A stretch of DNA of 64,000 nt, from contig NW_002476348.1 of the NCBI RefSeq assembly GCF_000189635.1, positions 124,001 through 188,000 of the forward strand. The letters are read 5' to 3'. Positions 13,201 through 25,500 of the stretch are shown in pieces. Every line of letters begins with the position of its first letter. Positions within the stretch are counted from its first letter, which is position 1. The translations under genes and the position numbers were made by a program. Under the pieces are notes generated by a model. The model saw nothing but the letters and a program-made list of their open reading frames with translations. It did no database searches and had not been told where the DNA came from. This DNA comes from Tetrahymena thermophila SB210. Taxonomy: Eukaryota; Ciliophora; Oligohymenophorea; Hymenostomatida; Tetrahymenidae.

Positions 13201-13948
13201 ATAGCATTAAAGTGAGAAATATTGAGAATTTTGTAAAGCCAAAATAAAGAGGAAATCCTGCTCCTAAATAAGATAGCTAGGAATTATCACTGCTTAAACT
13301 TAATTTTGATCTATAAATAGTTTTTGTACAACAAGGACACAACCCTTCCTTTTCATCTTAAGAGCTCATTTATAATAAATCAATAGGACCAACTTTGCTT
13401 GCTTTCTATTTTAGTTTAAAAGTTTTTAAAAATTGAACATTTCTAAATTTATTTAATTTGTTTTAATTTATTTATTTTTTAAGTTATTTTGCCTTTAATT
13501 ATTAGTAATCAATCACTTTTTTTGATGAAAAACTTATGATTAAATAAAACATACTTACTTATTTACTTACCTTATCATAAAATGAATGTTAAAATATATG
13601 AATTAATTACTTAGTGCTTCAGCGCAATATCTAAATTCGGTGGTATTTAATCTTTATCAAATTCATTTTATCCAGGCAAATTTACTTATGAAGATCGAGG
13701 AGGCAATAGCATAGATTTTATTTTTTCTGCAACTACTTTTTACTACTCTTCTATATCATCTTTTTTTGCTATCTAATTATAATTAGCTGATGTTAAATCA
13801 TCACTTGACTTATTGCTATCGTTTTGTGCAATTAATTTATTATGCTCGCTCGTTAATGGCACTATAAAATTATTTTCATAATAAATTGAAAATTAATTAT
13901 ATTAAAATAAAAGAATGATTGATTACCAACTCTATTCTTTTTAATCAT
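10257..13948 (-). CDS. OSCA/TMEM63 (CSC1-like) mechanosensitive/osmosensitive channel
   Basis: Nine exons read downward: 13948-13927, 13861-13611, 13492-12523, 12462-12093, 11542-11225, 11162-11015, 10959-10861, 10801-10601, 10532-10257; 884 aa. Family hallmarks in order: an early membrane segment (GFPLYFGFTKFSIF), an RNA-recognition-like cytosolic segment opening with EDYTMLVKEIP and closing with FTGWAFVSLE, the KPPAPSDVFWENLH motif before the next helix, a Gln/Lys/Thr turn (LEKQKTRSEYYISA) before the pore helices, and the AFYAPIIPACLPW...LNYILDK block. Known members are cation channels opened by membrane tension or osmotic stress. The N-terminal ~160 residues are hydrophilic and the start sits in a 22-nt first exon. 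One intron is 550 nt. The last ~50 residues are uncertain, because a splice from about 10430 to 10325 would give a different, longer end. Confidence 0.85.
11543..12092 (-). other. 550-nt intron of the OSCA-like gene with internal repeats
   Basis: Unusually long for this window. It separates the KELCILFT and LEKQKTRSEYY coding segments with consistent phase. It contains two near-identical copies of AAATATTCAATAAAAAACA about 65 bp apart, an ATTAA repeat run, and a run of AAGATAGTA/GCTAATAG-like repeats near 11870-11930. No alternative exon with family similarity was seen. Confidence 0.7.
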
Positions 13949-15326
13949 GCTTTTTACCAAAAAAAATAATTTAATTTTTATATTATTTAGATAAGTTTTG
14001 TTTATATAATAATTAGAGCAAACAAGAAAGTATTAATTAAATCTTTACAAAGTAGTCAGCAACAATATTGCGAGATCATAATAAAGTCTACTTGATTCAT
14101 TTTAAAATTCATTTTAAATTTATCAAACAATGCAACATAAATAATGAACATAGAAATAATAATAAAGAATTTACAATTTATATTTAATTTATGAAATAAT
14201 ATCTATTTCTTCTATTATTTTTTAATATATGTGCCAGAATAAAAATTTTGTTTCTATTTTTTTTTCAGGCTAAAAATCAATTAAATTTTGTATTTATATG
14301 TTACTTATTAAAACTCTACCAACTTCTATTGCTTTTAGCTATCTTTTTCACTAAATAAACAAATTAAAAAAATATTTGTATGAATAGTTGAATTCAAAAA
14401 AATGTAATCCTATCTCTGTGCAATTAAGTTATTAATAATCTTCATCTTAAAATTCATTTTAACTGTTTGTTTCAAATTTAATAAAATCATTCAATTAATC
14501 AACTCATAATAAAAAATAATTTGCTTCTTATTTAAAGTAATTCAAACATCCTAATTTCATTTTTCTTCTTTCAGTATTCATTATTTTAATTGACCAAAAT
14601 TTAAGAGTCAGTAAAGATTTTTAAAATAATGAACTTTTTTTATTTTTTTTTAAGATATTCTTTTGGTAATAACCACTAAATAAGCAAACATGTTTAGATA
14701 TATATCAATGCAATTACAAAATATTGAAAATAATAATCAAAATTTTAATTAAATTTAAAAGTTAGTAATTTTTGTATATTAATAAAGGAACGAACAGAAA
14801 CCTTTCATTAGATATTAGAAATTTATCTTTGATATTTTTGAATGAGTTCAAGTTCTGTTTTATTTGTGCTTATTGTATTCTATAATACCTAACTAGCCTT
14901 GTAGTTCTTTTGAGAATACTAATTTCTTTTGTAAGAATTAGATATTTAGTCACCAGTTTATTGTTAGTAATACTTTGAATTGGATTGTTTAGTTGAGTTT
15001 ATAGCTGAATCTTATGAAATTCTATGTAGTTTTTATTGAAAGGAATCTATTTACTGGAAGAAAGTATTGCTTTAAATGAATTATTCACTCTAATAAAAAA
15101 AACTTTGCTATTAATTAAAAAATATATTTATTTTATTAGGTATTTGTTTGAAATTTTCATTTGAACAATTTTGATCAGTTCATTTATTTATTTATTAATA
15201 TAATTTATTGGAATATAGATTTTTAATAAAATATAAATACAACCTTTTTATTTGATTTACAAATTTTAAATATTATACATATTTTGTTTGCTTGTTTGTT
15301 TGTTAATTGATTTTATGATAGTAATT
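13949..15326. other. Spacer between two minus-strand genes
   Basis: Holds the OSCA-gene promoter at its left end and the 3' flank of the FHA-BRCT gene at its right. Most of it is AT-rich noncoding DNA; base composition rises around 14800-15100, where the low-confidence ORF at 14705-15160 lies. Confidence 0.5.
14705..15160 (-). CDS. Possible small hypothetical protein, 151 aa
   Basis: A TGA-free frame with an ATG at 15160 and TGA at 14705. It falls in a stretch visibly less AT-rich than the surrounding spacer. The predicted protein is basic, with many Lys/Ile/Asn, a central patch around YLILTKEISILKRTTRLVRY and a hydrophobic C-terminus. No family was recognised. In DNA this poor in TGA, a 150-codon open frame can arise by chance, so this is offered only as a candidate. 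It begins 167 nt downstream of the FHA-BRCT stop on the same strand. Confidence 0.3.
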
Positions 15327-18300
15327 TCAATTTTTAAAAAAATCTTCTGATTAAATCAAATTTTTATCAGATTTAAATTCACTAAACAATGCTGCATCTA
15401 ATATTGATTCTGGCATAATGCAAGTTACAACTTTAAGCTTAGAAACGGTTTTGTATGTATAAAGATCGCTTGGCCCCAAAATGACAAAGATTTCTCCTTT
15501 TTTGGCTTACTTATTTGGTAGAGTCTTTCTTATTTATCCTCCACCAGCTTCAATTAGAGAAGTTAATTCTTCTTCGTTTGGTTCAGTTATACTTTTAGAA
15601 ATGTAAAATGTGTAACCTTCAAATATTTAATTATCGTGGGAAATCTATTTTCTTTTTTATATAAAGAATTCTAAATCATTGTTGAATCTCTCCTTAAAAT
15701 ATTATGATTCTTCTGGCTAGTAATTCGAGTAATTAGACAACAATTTATTCTGTCTAATACTATCTGTTAGCCATTTTTCATGAACAATTGGTTTCTTTTT
15801 CATGACTGCCAACAATAACTTTATTGTTCTTTTTGTTTCTTTTACTACTAATATATCAAAATCCTGATTATCTTCTATAAGCGTAGATTTTAATTGCTTG
15901 ATGCCTTTCTTTTATTCTGGTTTTAGCTTAAATCCACTTACTGATATCTTCATACTTTCTTTTATAGCATTTCCATCTATATCCTCAGCTACCATAGATT
16001 TATCTTGACTTTATCTTGTTAATCTACCCTTGCTTTAAGAATTTTATTCCTTACTAACGCTATCCTCAGATTTAGTCGAGTTTCTTGAGTTTTCATCTTA
16101 CATTTTACCTGTTTTTTATTTGAGTAATTGAACCCAGCTTGACTAGACTTTTTATTTCTTCTTAGGATCTTCACCAAGGTCTTCTGATTGATCACCGTTA
16201 CTATTATTTTTTTCTTCTTTTAGGTCATTCTATTTATTTTTTGATTATTAAGCTCCTCTTTTATTTCCAGATGAGAAAGCTTAATCATCACTGCTATTTA
16301 CATCACTACTTTAAAATAATGTCTTTTAAGGAACAGTGCTGCTTGCTTTATTGAATGCCTTTTCCTCAAATTCCTCTACCACAGATGGCTAAGTTGAAGA
16401 AGCAATAGGAGATATAGATTTTTTCATGTCAGACATTGTAAGAGTACGTAAAGGAAATTTTTTATTCATAAGACCTATGTTTCTTTGCTAAGCTCCTTAA
16501 AATTATCCTGAAACTCCTTAGTTGCTATTTTCTACTCCTGATTGACTGTCTTCTCTTTTTAAGTTATTTCCGAATCCTGTTCTGCTGTTTTCTCTTGAAG
16601 AAAGCTGATGATTGGAATTAATTTTATTTTTGTTATTTTCTTCCTGTTCTTCTTCTTCATCGTTGCCAAATAAATCATCAAATTAATTCACTTTATCTAA
16701 ATTAATATTTTTCGCCTTTTTTTAAGGATCATCTTACTTCTTTGAGTTATTATCGCTTAAAGTGGGAAGTACATTTATTACATAGTTTTATTCATTATTT
16801 AAAGAATTTAAATTTTATCTTAAATCGTTTGTTTCATTTTATGTCTTTTTTTTATCAGTTTAATTTTGTTAGGCCTTACCTTAGCTTTAAAGTTATTCTC
16901 TTAATTTCTTGAGTTCTTCTTCTTGCTGCTTTATCTTGTTAATTAATTCTTAGTTTTGTGTATCTTCTCTTTTTCCATTCTAACTCTCAGGGGAATCTAT
17001 TAAAGTATTCTAAAGAGCAGCAGGTTTTTCGCTGGGAAGAGGAGAATTTATCTTGCTATTTGAGTCAGTTTGGTCTATAAGAGTGGCACCAAGCTCTTAA
17101 TTAGAAGTTGACCTTGATTAAGCTGATTGCTGAGATAGTTTCCTTTGCTTTTCATTTTGAACAGACAAAAGATTCAAATTTACTTCTTCATCTAGAAATG
17201 TAGGACTTAAAGATATTGGGCTTTTATGTTTTTTATTAACTTTATTTTAACTACTTATTGATTAGTTAGCAGATTTTACACTAACTTAATCATCATCTAC
17301 TAACGTAGGGCTAAGAGGAGATGTCTTTTTATTATACCTAAAAGACTGTGATTAATTTTGACTTTAAGGCGAGTCTAAGAGAGTTGCTACTAGATTCAAG
17401 TTAGTATTTCTCTATTATTGTGTTTTACTTCTTTCTTAAGTACTACTCTCGAACCATCCATCATCATGAAAGGAATCTTCATCTATTAATGTCTCCTAAA
17501 GCAATTCTTTCTGTATATTTTTAGATGAAGGTTATGGGCTCAAAGCTTTTTTAATTTCATTTTCTCTTCTTTTAATAACCTCTTTTTTTTGTTGCTTTTC
17601 CTCTTCAGATAAATCAGGAGTTTTATCGTTTTCAGGTATCATTTTTTTATCATCTTAAACTGATTTCTTATTGCTTTAGCTTTGGTTTTCAGCTATCATT
17701 TTTTTATTTTCCTGATTATTTTAACTTGACTCGCTAGGTTAACTAGCTTAATTTTAATATTTTTTATATAAATAATTGTTCTTTAATATCTCCATCCTTC
17801 TTTATTTTTCTGAAAGACCTTGAGAAGCTTAAATTGGCAAAGAGCTTTGAGTAGTCTAAATAGGTAACGAAGCATTAAAAGAAGCTTGATTAGGCTCTGT
17901 TTAATTAACAGATTTTTAAAATAATTTTGAATCTTCTTAATCATCTTTGTCTGAGAGTTCAAGGGTCTTTTCACATTCCATTTTATTATTATTTCTTCTA
18001 TTTTGTTAGTTTTTGAATAAGCTATTCTCATTATCACTCTACTCTTTATCACTTAACTCAAGAGTTTTTTCAAACATTTATTGATTATTTTTCTTTTTTT
18101 AGCTTTGTATGTTTTTATTTTAAAATAAATTGTCATTATCTTCTTCTCCACTTTTGTCACTTAACTCTAATGTTTTATCATATTAATTGGCATCATTTTG
18201 CTTTTTTTATTAGCTTTTGTTTTTAAAAATATTTTATTCTTCGTCATCACTTTTATCACTAAGCTAAAGTGTTTTCTCACATTCCATTTATTTATTAGTA

Positions 18301-19382
18301 TTTTTTTTACTGCTCTAAAAAAGATTCTAGTTATCTTCATCACTGTTTTTATCACTCAACTCTAGCGTTTTATCATAATTGTTAGCATCTGACTAAGCAT
18401 TTTTATTTTTAGTTTATTTACTCCTAAATAAATTATTTTCCTCCTCTCTATCACCTTCATTGCTGGATAGTTCTAAAGTCTTGTCATACTCACTGCCTTT
18501 TTAATTACTTTGATTATTTTGATTAAAGATATTTCCCTCTTCTTGATCATCCGCATCACTCTTGATCTCCAAAGTTTTCTCATAATCTCCTGCAGATTAT
18601 TTATTTGAATTTTAAAACAGCTGCTATTCTTCTTATTAGTTCTCTTAATCACTCAATTCAAGTGTTTTTTCATATAAATTAGATATATCTTTCTTTTTTT
18701 TAAAAAAATAAATATCAATTTAATTATTCTATTTTAAATAATCAATCAAGGATTTTCTTTCTTGCTTACTTGCTCATTCATATTATATTTTTTCTGGTCT
18801 ACTTGATCTTAATCTGCAAAAATATTATTATTTTCAACATCATCTAAGTCTGTTTCATCCAATTCGATTGTCATATTATACTCTATTTTCAATTTGATTA
18901 AATATAATTCAGTTAAAAAATAAGTAATTAATTCATTCATTACTCTTTTAGCTTTAAGATTAGCTTATTTCATCTCTTTCCCTTTATCTCCTTTCTTCGC
19001 CCTTTTTATAATCCTCATCAAAGGCGACTACATAACATTTATATTTTCCAATATAAAACTCATGGTCAGGAATGATGCTGAATCTTTGATTTTGTTCAAG
19101 GCGAACTTTTTTATTAGGGTTAAATGATGCCTTTTTAAAGATACCTTGCTTACTGTTTAGATCTTAAATATATGCATCTCCATCATTAGTGATATAAATT
19201 TCTGCATGAAGAGGAGAAACACCTTCTGCTTCTATAACGACTTCTGATTTAGTTGAATCTGAGCCTATATTATTTTATCCCTCATAGAGGTAGTATTTAG
19301 ATGGGACTAATTTCTTTAATGGGTTTTGAAAAACAGCCAAAATAGCCCATTTAACTCTATTTTATATATTTGCGATATTCAT
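15327..19382 (-). CDS. FHA + Thr-acidic repeat + tandem BRCT scaffold, MDC1-like
   Basis: Three exons read downward: 19382-18944, 18882-18770, 18692-15327; 1305 aa. An FHA domain (about aa 15-125) shows IGSD, VSPLHAEI (SxxH) and DLNSKQGIF (Asn-Ser). Next, aa ~150-430 hold nine copies of a ~30-aa unit of the form KTLELSD + acidic run + NLF. A long Ser/Asn/Gln-rich linker carries about six further T-L/F-x-D motifs (TLIDED, TLLDSP, TLVDDD, TFLDEE, TLIDQT, TLIDSP). The C-terminus is a BRCT pair: BRCT1 opens with ISVSGFKL, has RTIKLLLA and the conserved Trp in VHEKWLTDSI (~aa 1156); BRCT2 spans about aa 1205-1290. The Ser-Gly and Thr-x-Lys residues that bind phosphoserine in BRCA1/MDC1-type pairs are present. 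The architecture matches the DNA-damage mediator MDC1; that role is inferred. Repeat sequence itself is unlike anything I recognise. Confidence 0.88.
17890..18890 (-). repeat. Nine-copy KTLELSD coding repeat
   Basis: In-frame protein repeat within the FHA-BRCT gene. Copies read as EKTLELSDQ, EKTLEIKSD, DKTLELSSN, DKTLELSDK, EKTLQLSDK, DKTLELSDK, EKTLELSDK, EKTLELSDK, preceded by a divergent TIELDETD copy in the small second exon. Each is followed by Asp/Glu-rich sequence and usually by LF or IF about 12-20 residues later. Thr-x-x-Leu and Ser-Asp-x-Asp/Glu patterns look like phosphorylation sites for acid-directed kinases such as CK2. Confidence 0.85.
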
Positions 19383-20661
19383 ATCTCACTGATTGATCGG
19401 CTAAAGCAATATGAACAATTAATTTATTATTTAAAATTATTGAATTCGTTGCTATGAATCAATATATTAAGTATCTTCTTTTGTAAATTTTCTTATTGTA
19501 ATTAAAACCTTTGCTAACTATAATTTTATTACCGCCGTTCTTATAAAAAATCAAAATAATAATTCAAATCTATCAGATTTAATTGACTGTAGCTTCGAAG
19601 TTTACTTTAAACCAGGTTTTTTAATTAAGCTGTTATCAATCATCTCCTATAATAATTTTATCAAACAGGATGTCAAAAATACCTTATCAAAAAAAATTTA
19701 AAACAATAACAAATTCTCAACATGCTTTTAAATGCTATTTAAATACTAAGATGACCTAATAGAAATTTACTATTTTCAATACAAATTTTGTTTCCTAAAA
19801 ATAAATAATTAAATTAAAGCAAAATTATTTTAATTTAAAATGAATTAAATTTAATCAAAAGGTAAACAACCATTAATTAATTGATCATTTATTTTAAATA
19901 AACTAAACTAAAGTAAAAAGAAAAACAATTTTTAAATGAATATTCACTGTTCTAAAATTTCTTTGATCATTTTTGTAGTTTTTATGAAAAATTTGATTAT
20001 TTATTTATTTATTTATTTATTTAAATACCTACTTTAATACTTGAAAAGCTATTATGAGAAATTAGTTAATTTTAAAGAATAATAATTATTATTAAAATTT
20101 GAAATTTTGATATAAATTAATTTTTTTAGCTGTACTTCTTGTAATTCTTGTAAGAGTTTAAAATGTTTAAATTTTTTTCTTCAGTAAAATTTTTATTTCA
20201 TGTTTTTAATGGAGTAAAAATAAGTACAGTCAATCCTTAGTTTATGGTTACCACCTTAATAATATAAGTAATGCCTTATTTTTGGTAGATTTTTTTAAAG
20301 TATTAATAAAAAAAATATATTTATAATAAACCTTGACAATTTTGGTGTCTTGATCAAACATTTTAGTAAATATGAGGGTGAATTTTGAAAGATTTTATTG
20401 TATTTGAAATACTATCATTTAATATTTCTTTAATATATTTATTTATAGATTTCAAAACAAAATTAAGAAATGTTGATTGATACAAACAAATATTTTGGAA
20501 AAGGAAAAAATTAATTGAAAGGTATTTATTTATTACTTTCTTAAATTGAATTAAATTATTGATTGATATTTATACAAATTTAATTACACATGTTTGATAT
20601 TAATTTTAAGATTTGAATAGATTTATTAATTTTTAGTTGCTTATTATTTTGCAGAAAGATA
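19383..20661. other. Spacer between minus-strand genes
   Basis: Upstream region of the FHA-BRCT gene and 3' flank of the next coiled-coil gene. It is AT-rich with a TTTA run near 20000-20025 and a slightly richer patch around 20120-20300, but no reading frame is convincing there. Confidence 0.5.
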
Positions 20662-22394
20662 TCAGCGATTGTAGTTAAGTATTCTTTAAAATTGTAATTA
20701 TTTTTTGCTATTATCCCACACTGAATTAAATTGTGAGAATTCACTTGGTTTTATATTATTAATGTGCTAGTAAGGTTTCAGAGTGGTATTTGTTTAGTTT
20801 TAATTTAGACTACCAATACTTTAATTTGAGAATAAACCATTTTTTGGAAGTTTTGAATGAGTATCATTTGGTTCTTTATGGTCTTTTGAATGACTAATTT
20901 ATCCAAAAAATAGATTGCTTAAGTACTAAGTATTTGACTACCTTTAAAAACCTCTTTACACAAAAGCCTCCATACTTTTTTATGGTTCAAATTTATTTAT
21001 TTTATCTTTTATTTCATTTTTTTTATTTATTTGTCCAAGTGTATTGAAGATTGATAGACCTTTATTGTTAGAATTTTATTCTTCTTATTTAAGCTATTTA
21101 AACAATCTAAGCTAGGCACTTTTCTAAAATTTATTCTTCAAATTAAATATTTCTAGGTTTTTCTGTATTGGTTAATCAATACTTTGTTTATATTATTTTT
21201 GCATCATGGCTAACACGCCCATAGTCTTTTTTTAAAGGATTTATTACTTTTAGTTTTGATTACTTTCATTTTTAATTAAATTTTCATCCTTTTTCTAGTT
21301 ATCTATTATATTTGAGATTGCATTTTTAGAAGGATTCTCATTTATTTATACTTAAGATATATTTGAAAGAGATTCCTCAGTGATGCTTTCATTTGTTTGA
21401 GGTATTGATTGTTGAAAAGCTGGCATTTATTGAAAAAGATTAATTTAATCACTCAACTATACTCCTACTTTTCTCTTTTTTAATCCACCAAAGTTATAGT
21501 TATTAGATCGAGAACCTGTTGGATCATTCTAAAATTATTTGAAGTAAAGAAATAAATTAATTAATTAATTAAATAAAGAAATAAAACAATTAAATTTCAA
21601 AATAAAAAATTAAAGTTCAATTTAACATCTAAATTTTAAAGAATTAAATTTACAATGTTATCATAGATTTATTACTATAAATCGGCTATTTTCTTCAAGT
21701 GCTGATTCAGTTCAATAGAGTCATCCATATTAACCTCATTCTCATTGATAAGACCTCTTTTCTTTAGCTTTTCAAATTTTTCTTGCTTTTATTTTTTCAT
21801 GAGCTTTTTCTAAAATTCTTATTTGGCAAAGTTAGTTACTATTGAATTTGTATTTTTTTTATAAGTTTGCTAAGCGAATTTGCGTATTAAATTCATATCA
21901 TCCATAGTTTCTTTCATCAACTAATGTGCTTTGATAGAATGGGATTCTAAATAATTCATTTCAACAAGTTTGTAAACATCAGCATATGATTTCATTGTAT
22001 CTATGAATTACTTTTACTTCTTGTATTATTCTTATTCTTCTTTTTCTTTTTTTAGCAAGTTTCCTACTTCACCTTAAAGCTTCATATTTTCATTTATATT
22101 TTACTAAGTCTTTGACATACCTTCATCATTCTAGTTGTATTATTCCTTGATGATTGATAAGGTGCTATTATTTAATTTAGGTGTATTTCCTGGATTTATT
22201 TTTTGTTCTGAAATAGAACCGTTTTTTTCTCTTATGATCTAAATAAAGCTATTTTGATCTAGTGACGCTCGCTAATTCTATTTCTGCTAAAATTAACTCG
22301 CTTTAAGTACAGAACTTTACCTATTATTTTGTCTACTTTATAAATTAAAAATTAAAAGTTTAATTTAAATTATTTGCTACTATTTTTCTCTCAT
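20662..22394 (-). CDS. Coiled-coil protein, 535 aa, unknown function
   Basis: Two exons, 22394-21654 and 21528-20662, joined across a 125-nt intron in phase 0. The first half contains a helical Glu/Lys/Gln-rich stretch (around MKSYADVYKLVEMNYLESHS and the KKLMKKQKQEKFEKLKKRG run) that looks like a coiled coil. The second half is Asn/Ser/Gln-rich with an isolated DPTGSRSNNYNFGGLKKRK patch. No catalytic or membrane motif was found. Codons 6-20 are extremely AT-rich and are bounded by GT and AG in matching phase, so a further 45-nt intron may lie there; both readings stay open. Both neighbours are transcribed in the same direction and are only loosely spaced. Confidence 0.72.
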
Positions 22395-22511
22395 TACTAT
22401 GAAGGATTCAAAATATATTTTCCAAGTAAAAAAATATTTAATGTAAAATTTCAAATATTATTTCAAAAAATATATAGTAAAACCTTTGTTTTTTACCACC
22501 TTAAAAAATAA

Positions 22512-25500
22512 TCAATGCATACTAACGAGGTTAGATTATTGGTTGAAAGTTAAAAGAAGATAAGGTAAATATACTTTATAATATTAAAATATAAATTTCA
22601 TGATATCTGTATTATAAAGTTTATGCAAAATGATATTTTATTTATGTTAAATTAAAATTTTAAATTGATTTTACTCGCTTTCTTTTGAATGAGCAGGAGA
22701 GTTGAGATTTTAATTATGTAGTTGACCTGTTGATTCACTTTTTCTGATTTTAAAAGCTTTTTTAGGAGAGACATCATCTTAGGTTTTATTTAATTAGCTC
22801 TTTTTAGGAGTTTCAATTCCTAATAATTTTAATCTTTAAAGCATTTAGTCGTTGCTTGATGAAATCCTTTTTTGATTGGACTCATCAGCTTTACTAAAGA
22901 CTACACTTATAGGTAAAATTTTTAGTTTGTAGTAATCTTCAAGAGCTTTTTCATCTTCTTCACTGAGCTTCATTTTACCAGTCTAAGATTTAAAATTAGG
23001 ATTTTATTAATTCAATTTTAGTTGGTACTATTGCTGATTTTTCTACTGATCCTATTTAAAGCCATTATTAAAGGGTGACAAAGAATACTTATTGAATTAT
23101 TTAATTTTAGGTGATTTGTTTGAATCTTAATTCTAGTTCTCTTTTCTAGAGCTTTAAGGTGTGTAGTCTAGATTTAAAATTTTATTATGATCCAATTTTT
23201 ATGGTTAATATTTGGTTTATTTTATGTCGTTTGCTTTTTTAATCTTTAATTATAACTTTTTGTAGTAGGAATCTGGATCAAAAAGTTTTTAAATTATTGA
23301 TGAATTTTAGTTTTAGCTTTAATCATATTGCTCAATACATTTATTACTGCCATCATTAGCTTCATATTCATTATTTGGCTTTGCTGTAAACTAATTTATT
23401 GATTATTAATCTTCGTTATTATTATCTTCAGACGAAGAAGAAGATGTTTATGATCTATGAGATGCTTTAATTTATCTTTGAGATTACTATCGAGAAGAAC
23501 TCTTTTGACCTATAGATTAACTATATGATCTAAACTTTGATGTTTCTTGAACTTAATCTTCTTCTGCTTATTTCGTGTACTCTCCTAAGGATTAAAAAGC
23601 ATTTGTGAAGTTTAACTTAGCTGAGTACTAGTTTTGTATTGCCTTTAATTTCAAATTATTAGGTGATGCCCCTTATGATAAAGCTATTTTTCTTTATGAA
23701 GATGAGTGAATTGAAGTTAGTCTTGCATAATTAATTGTATTTGAATGCATCAGTTTTCTCTCCTTAAGGAACTTGTTGAAAAGTTCAGAAAATCTATCTA
23801 ATTTCCATTCTCTTTTTTGAATAAGCGACTCTAGCAAATTAAAATAATTATCCTCCCTGTTATTGGTCAGATTTTTATAAACATTCTCTAAATCATAATG
23901 ACTTATTCTGTACACCTAGCTATCTAAGGTACTTGCTTAAATCGAGAAGTCTCTTTTTTTTAAGCCCAACACGCTTTCCTCGCCTAATATTTCAAACTAA
24001 TGGCAAACGCAAATCAAAAGGTTCTCCTTCATAGTAACTAATTTACTATGTTCTACATCTTAAACTTCACTTATTTTAGATTAGCATTATTTAGTAATTT
24101 TAAACTCTCCTATTTTAATCAGTTTATGTATGATTCAACAAAAAATTAAATTTAAATTATTGAAAAAGTTTTTTAAATATTAGATTTTGTAGAGAAATAA
24201 ATTTCATAGGGTAATAAATAAATAAGTTAGGTATCAAACTTTCAAATATTTCAAAACAAATTAATTGTATTTTTTTTATAAAATTTGTAAAGGACAATCT
24301 TTATTTACATTATTTTAATATTTTTATAATGGGAAAAAAAGCGAAGCATAACTTTCAAATTGGCAATAAATTTGTTAAAAGTGAAAAATAAATATATAGA
24401 TAAAATTATTTTTTTTGGAAATTACAAAAAAAGTGTCTTAAAAAATTAATAATCAAGACGATTTTGATGAGTATATCGAAAATCCATTTATTTTATTGAT
24501 TTGTAAATTGTTGAATAAAATTAAGTAATAAATAAGCAATAGAAAATTTGAAGTATGTATGTATGTATTACCATGTTGTATCATATACAAATAGTTTGAA
24601 TTATCTTCCTCCTTGTATAAAAATGAGCCTTTTGGCACTTGTTATAATTCGAGAGAGTAACTCAATATCCTTAGGTCTTTTTTATCCCAATTTTGAAAAT
24701 AAGGAATATTTTATAGAAAATCTAGTTTTTCTTCGGCATCGCCTTATTGAAAGGGTGTAATAATTTCCATATAGTCATTTCTAGAGATGACAGCCAACTC
24801 ACATTTTTCATCTGCAAAAACAGTTGTATTTCTTTAATTATTTTACTTTATTTGCATTGACATTTCTCCGAATGATTCACCTTTTCCAAGCTCTCTTACT
24901 ATGTTATATTTATTACTTAATTCTTCTAGATAATCTTTAGGGTCATAACTTTCTTGATTTGTATTTTATAGAGAACTTCTTTGATCTAAGAGTAACTTAC
25001 TTAGTCTCCTTTTTTAAATTGCGATAGAATTTTACTAGAACTCACTCATTTTAATAAATATTTGGGAAGATTTCTTTCCTCGAAAAGAATTACTTTAATT
25101 TAATATTTTCTAAAATGGCTCACTGATTGAATTTATTGATATTAATTAGCTATTCTTCTTTAACTAATTTTTTGGAGAGCTCATCATGCTCTACCTTTTT
25201 GGAGAAATTTGAGGATTCATAAAACTAGAAATCCTAGAAAGAGCCTATAAATTTGCTTAAGCATCTTAAATTTATTTCTTAGGAATGGTGACTTTAACCT
25301 TACCAGAAAGTATTATGTAAAATTTATCTCCTTTATCACCAATCTAAAATATTTTATCTCCTTTTTGAAAAGTTTCATATTTCATCACTTTAAAAACATT
25401 TTTTAAAGCTGAAAGACCATATCTACCTGATATTACTTTAAAGAAGTCTATTCTCTCGCCATAACAGTCTTATAAAAAATTTAAATCAGTTTCATCACGC

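Noticed and set aside
17783-18355. Two Lys/Ile-rich ORFs read on the minus strand in another frame
   Set aside because: They are shifted shadows of the FHA-BRCT repeat region, whose main frame is continuous over 1122 codons.
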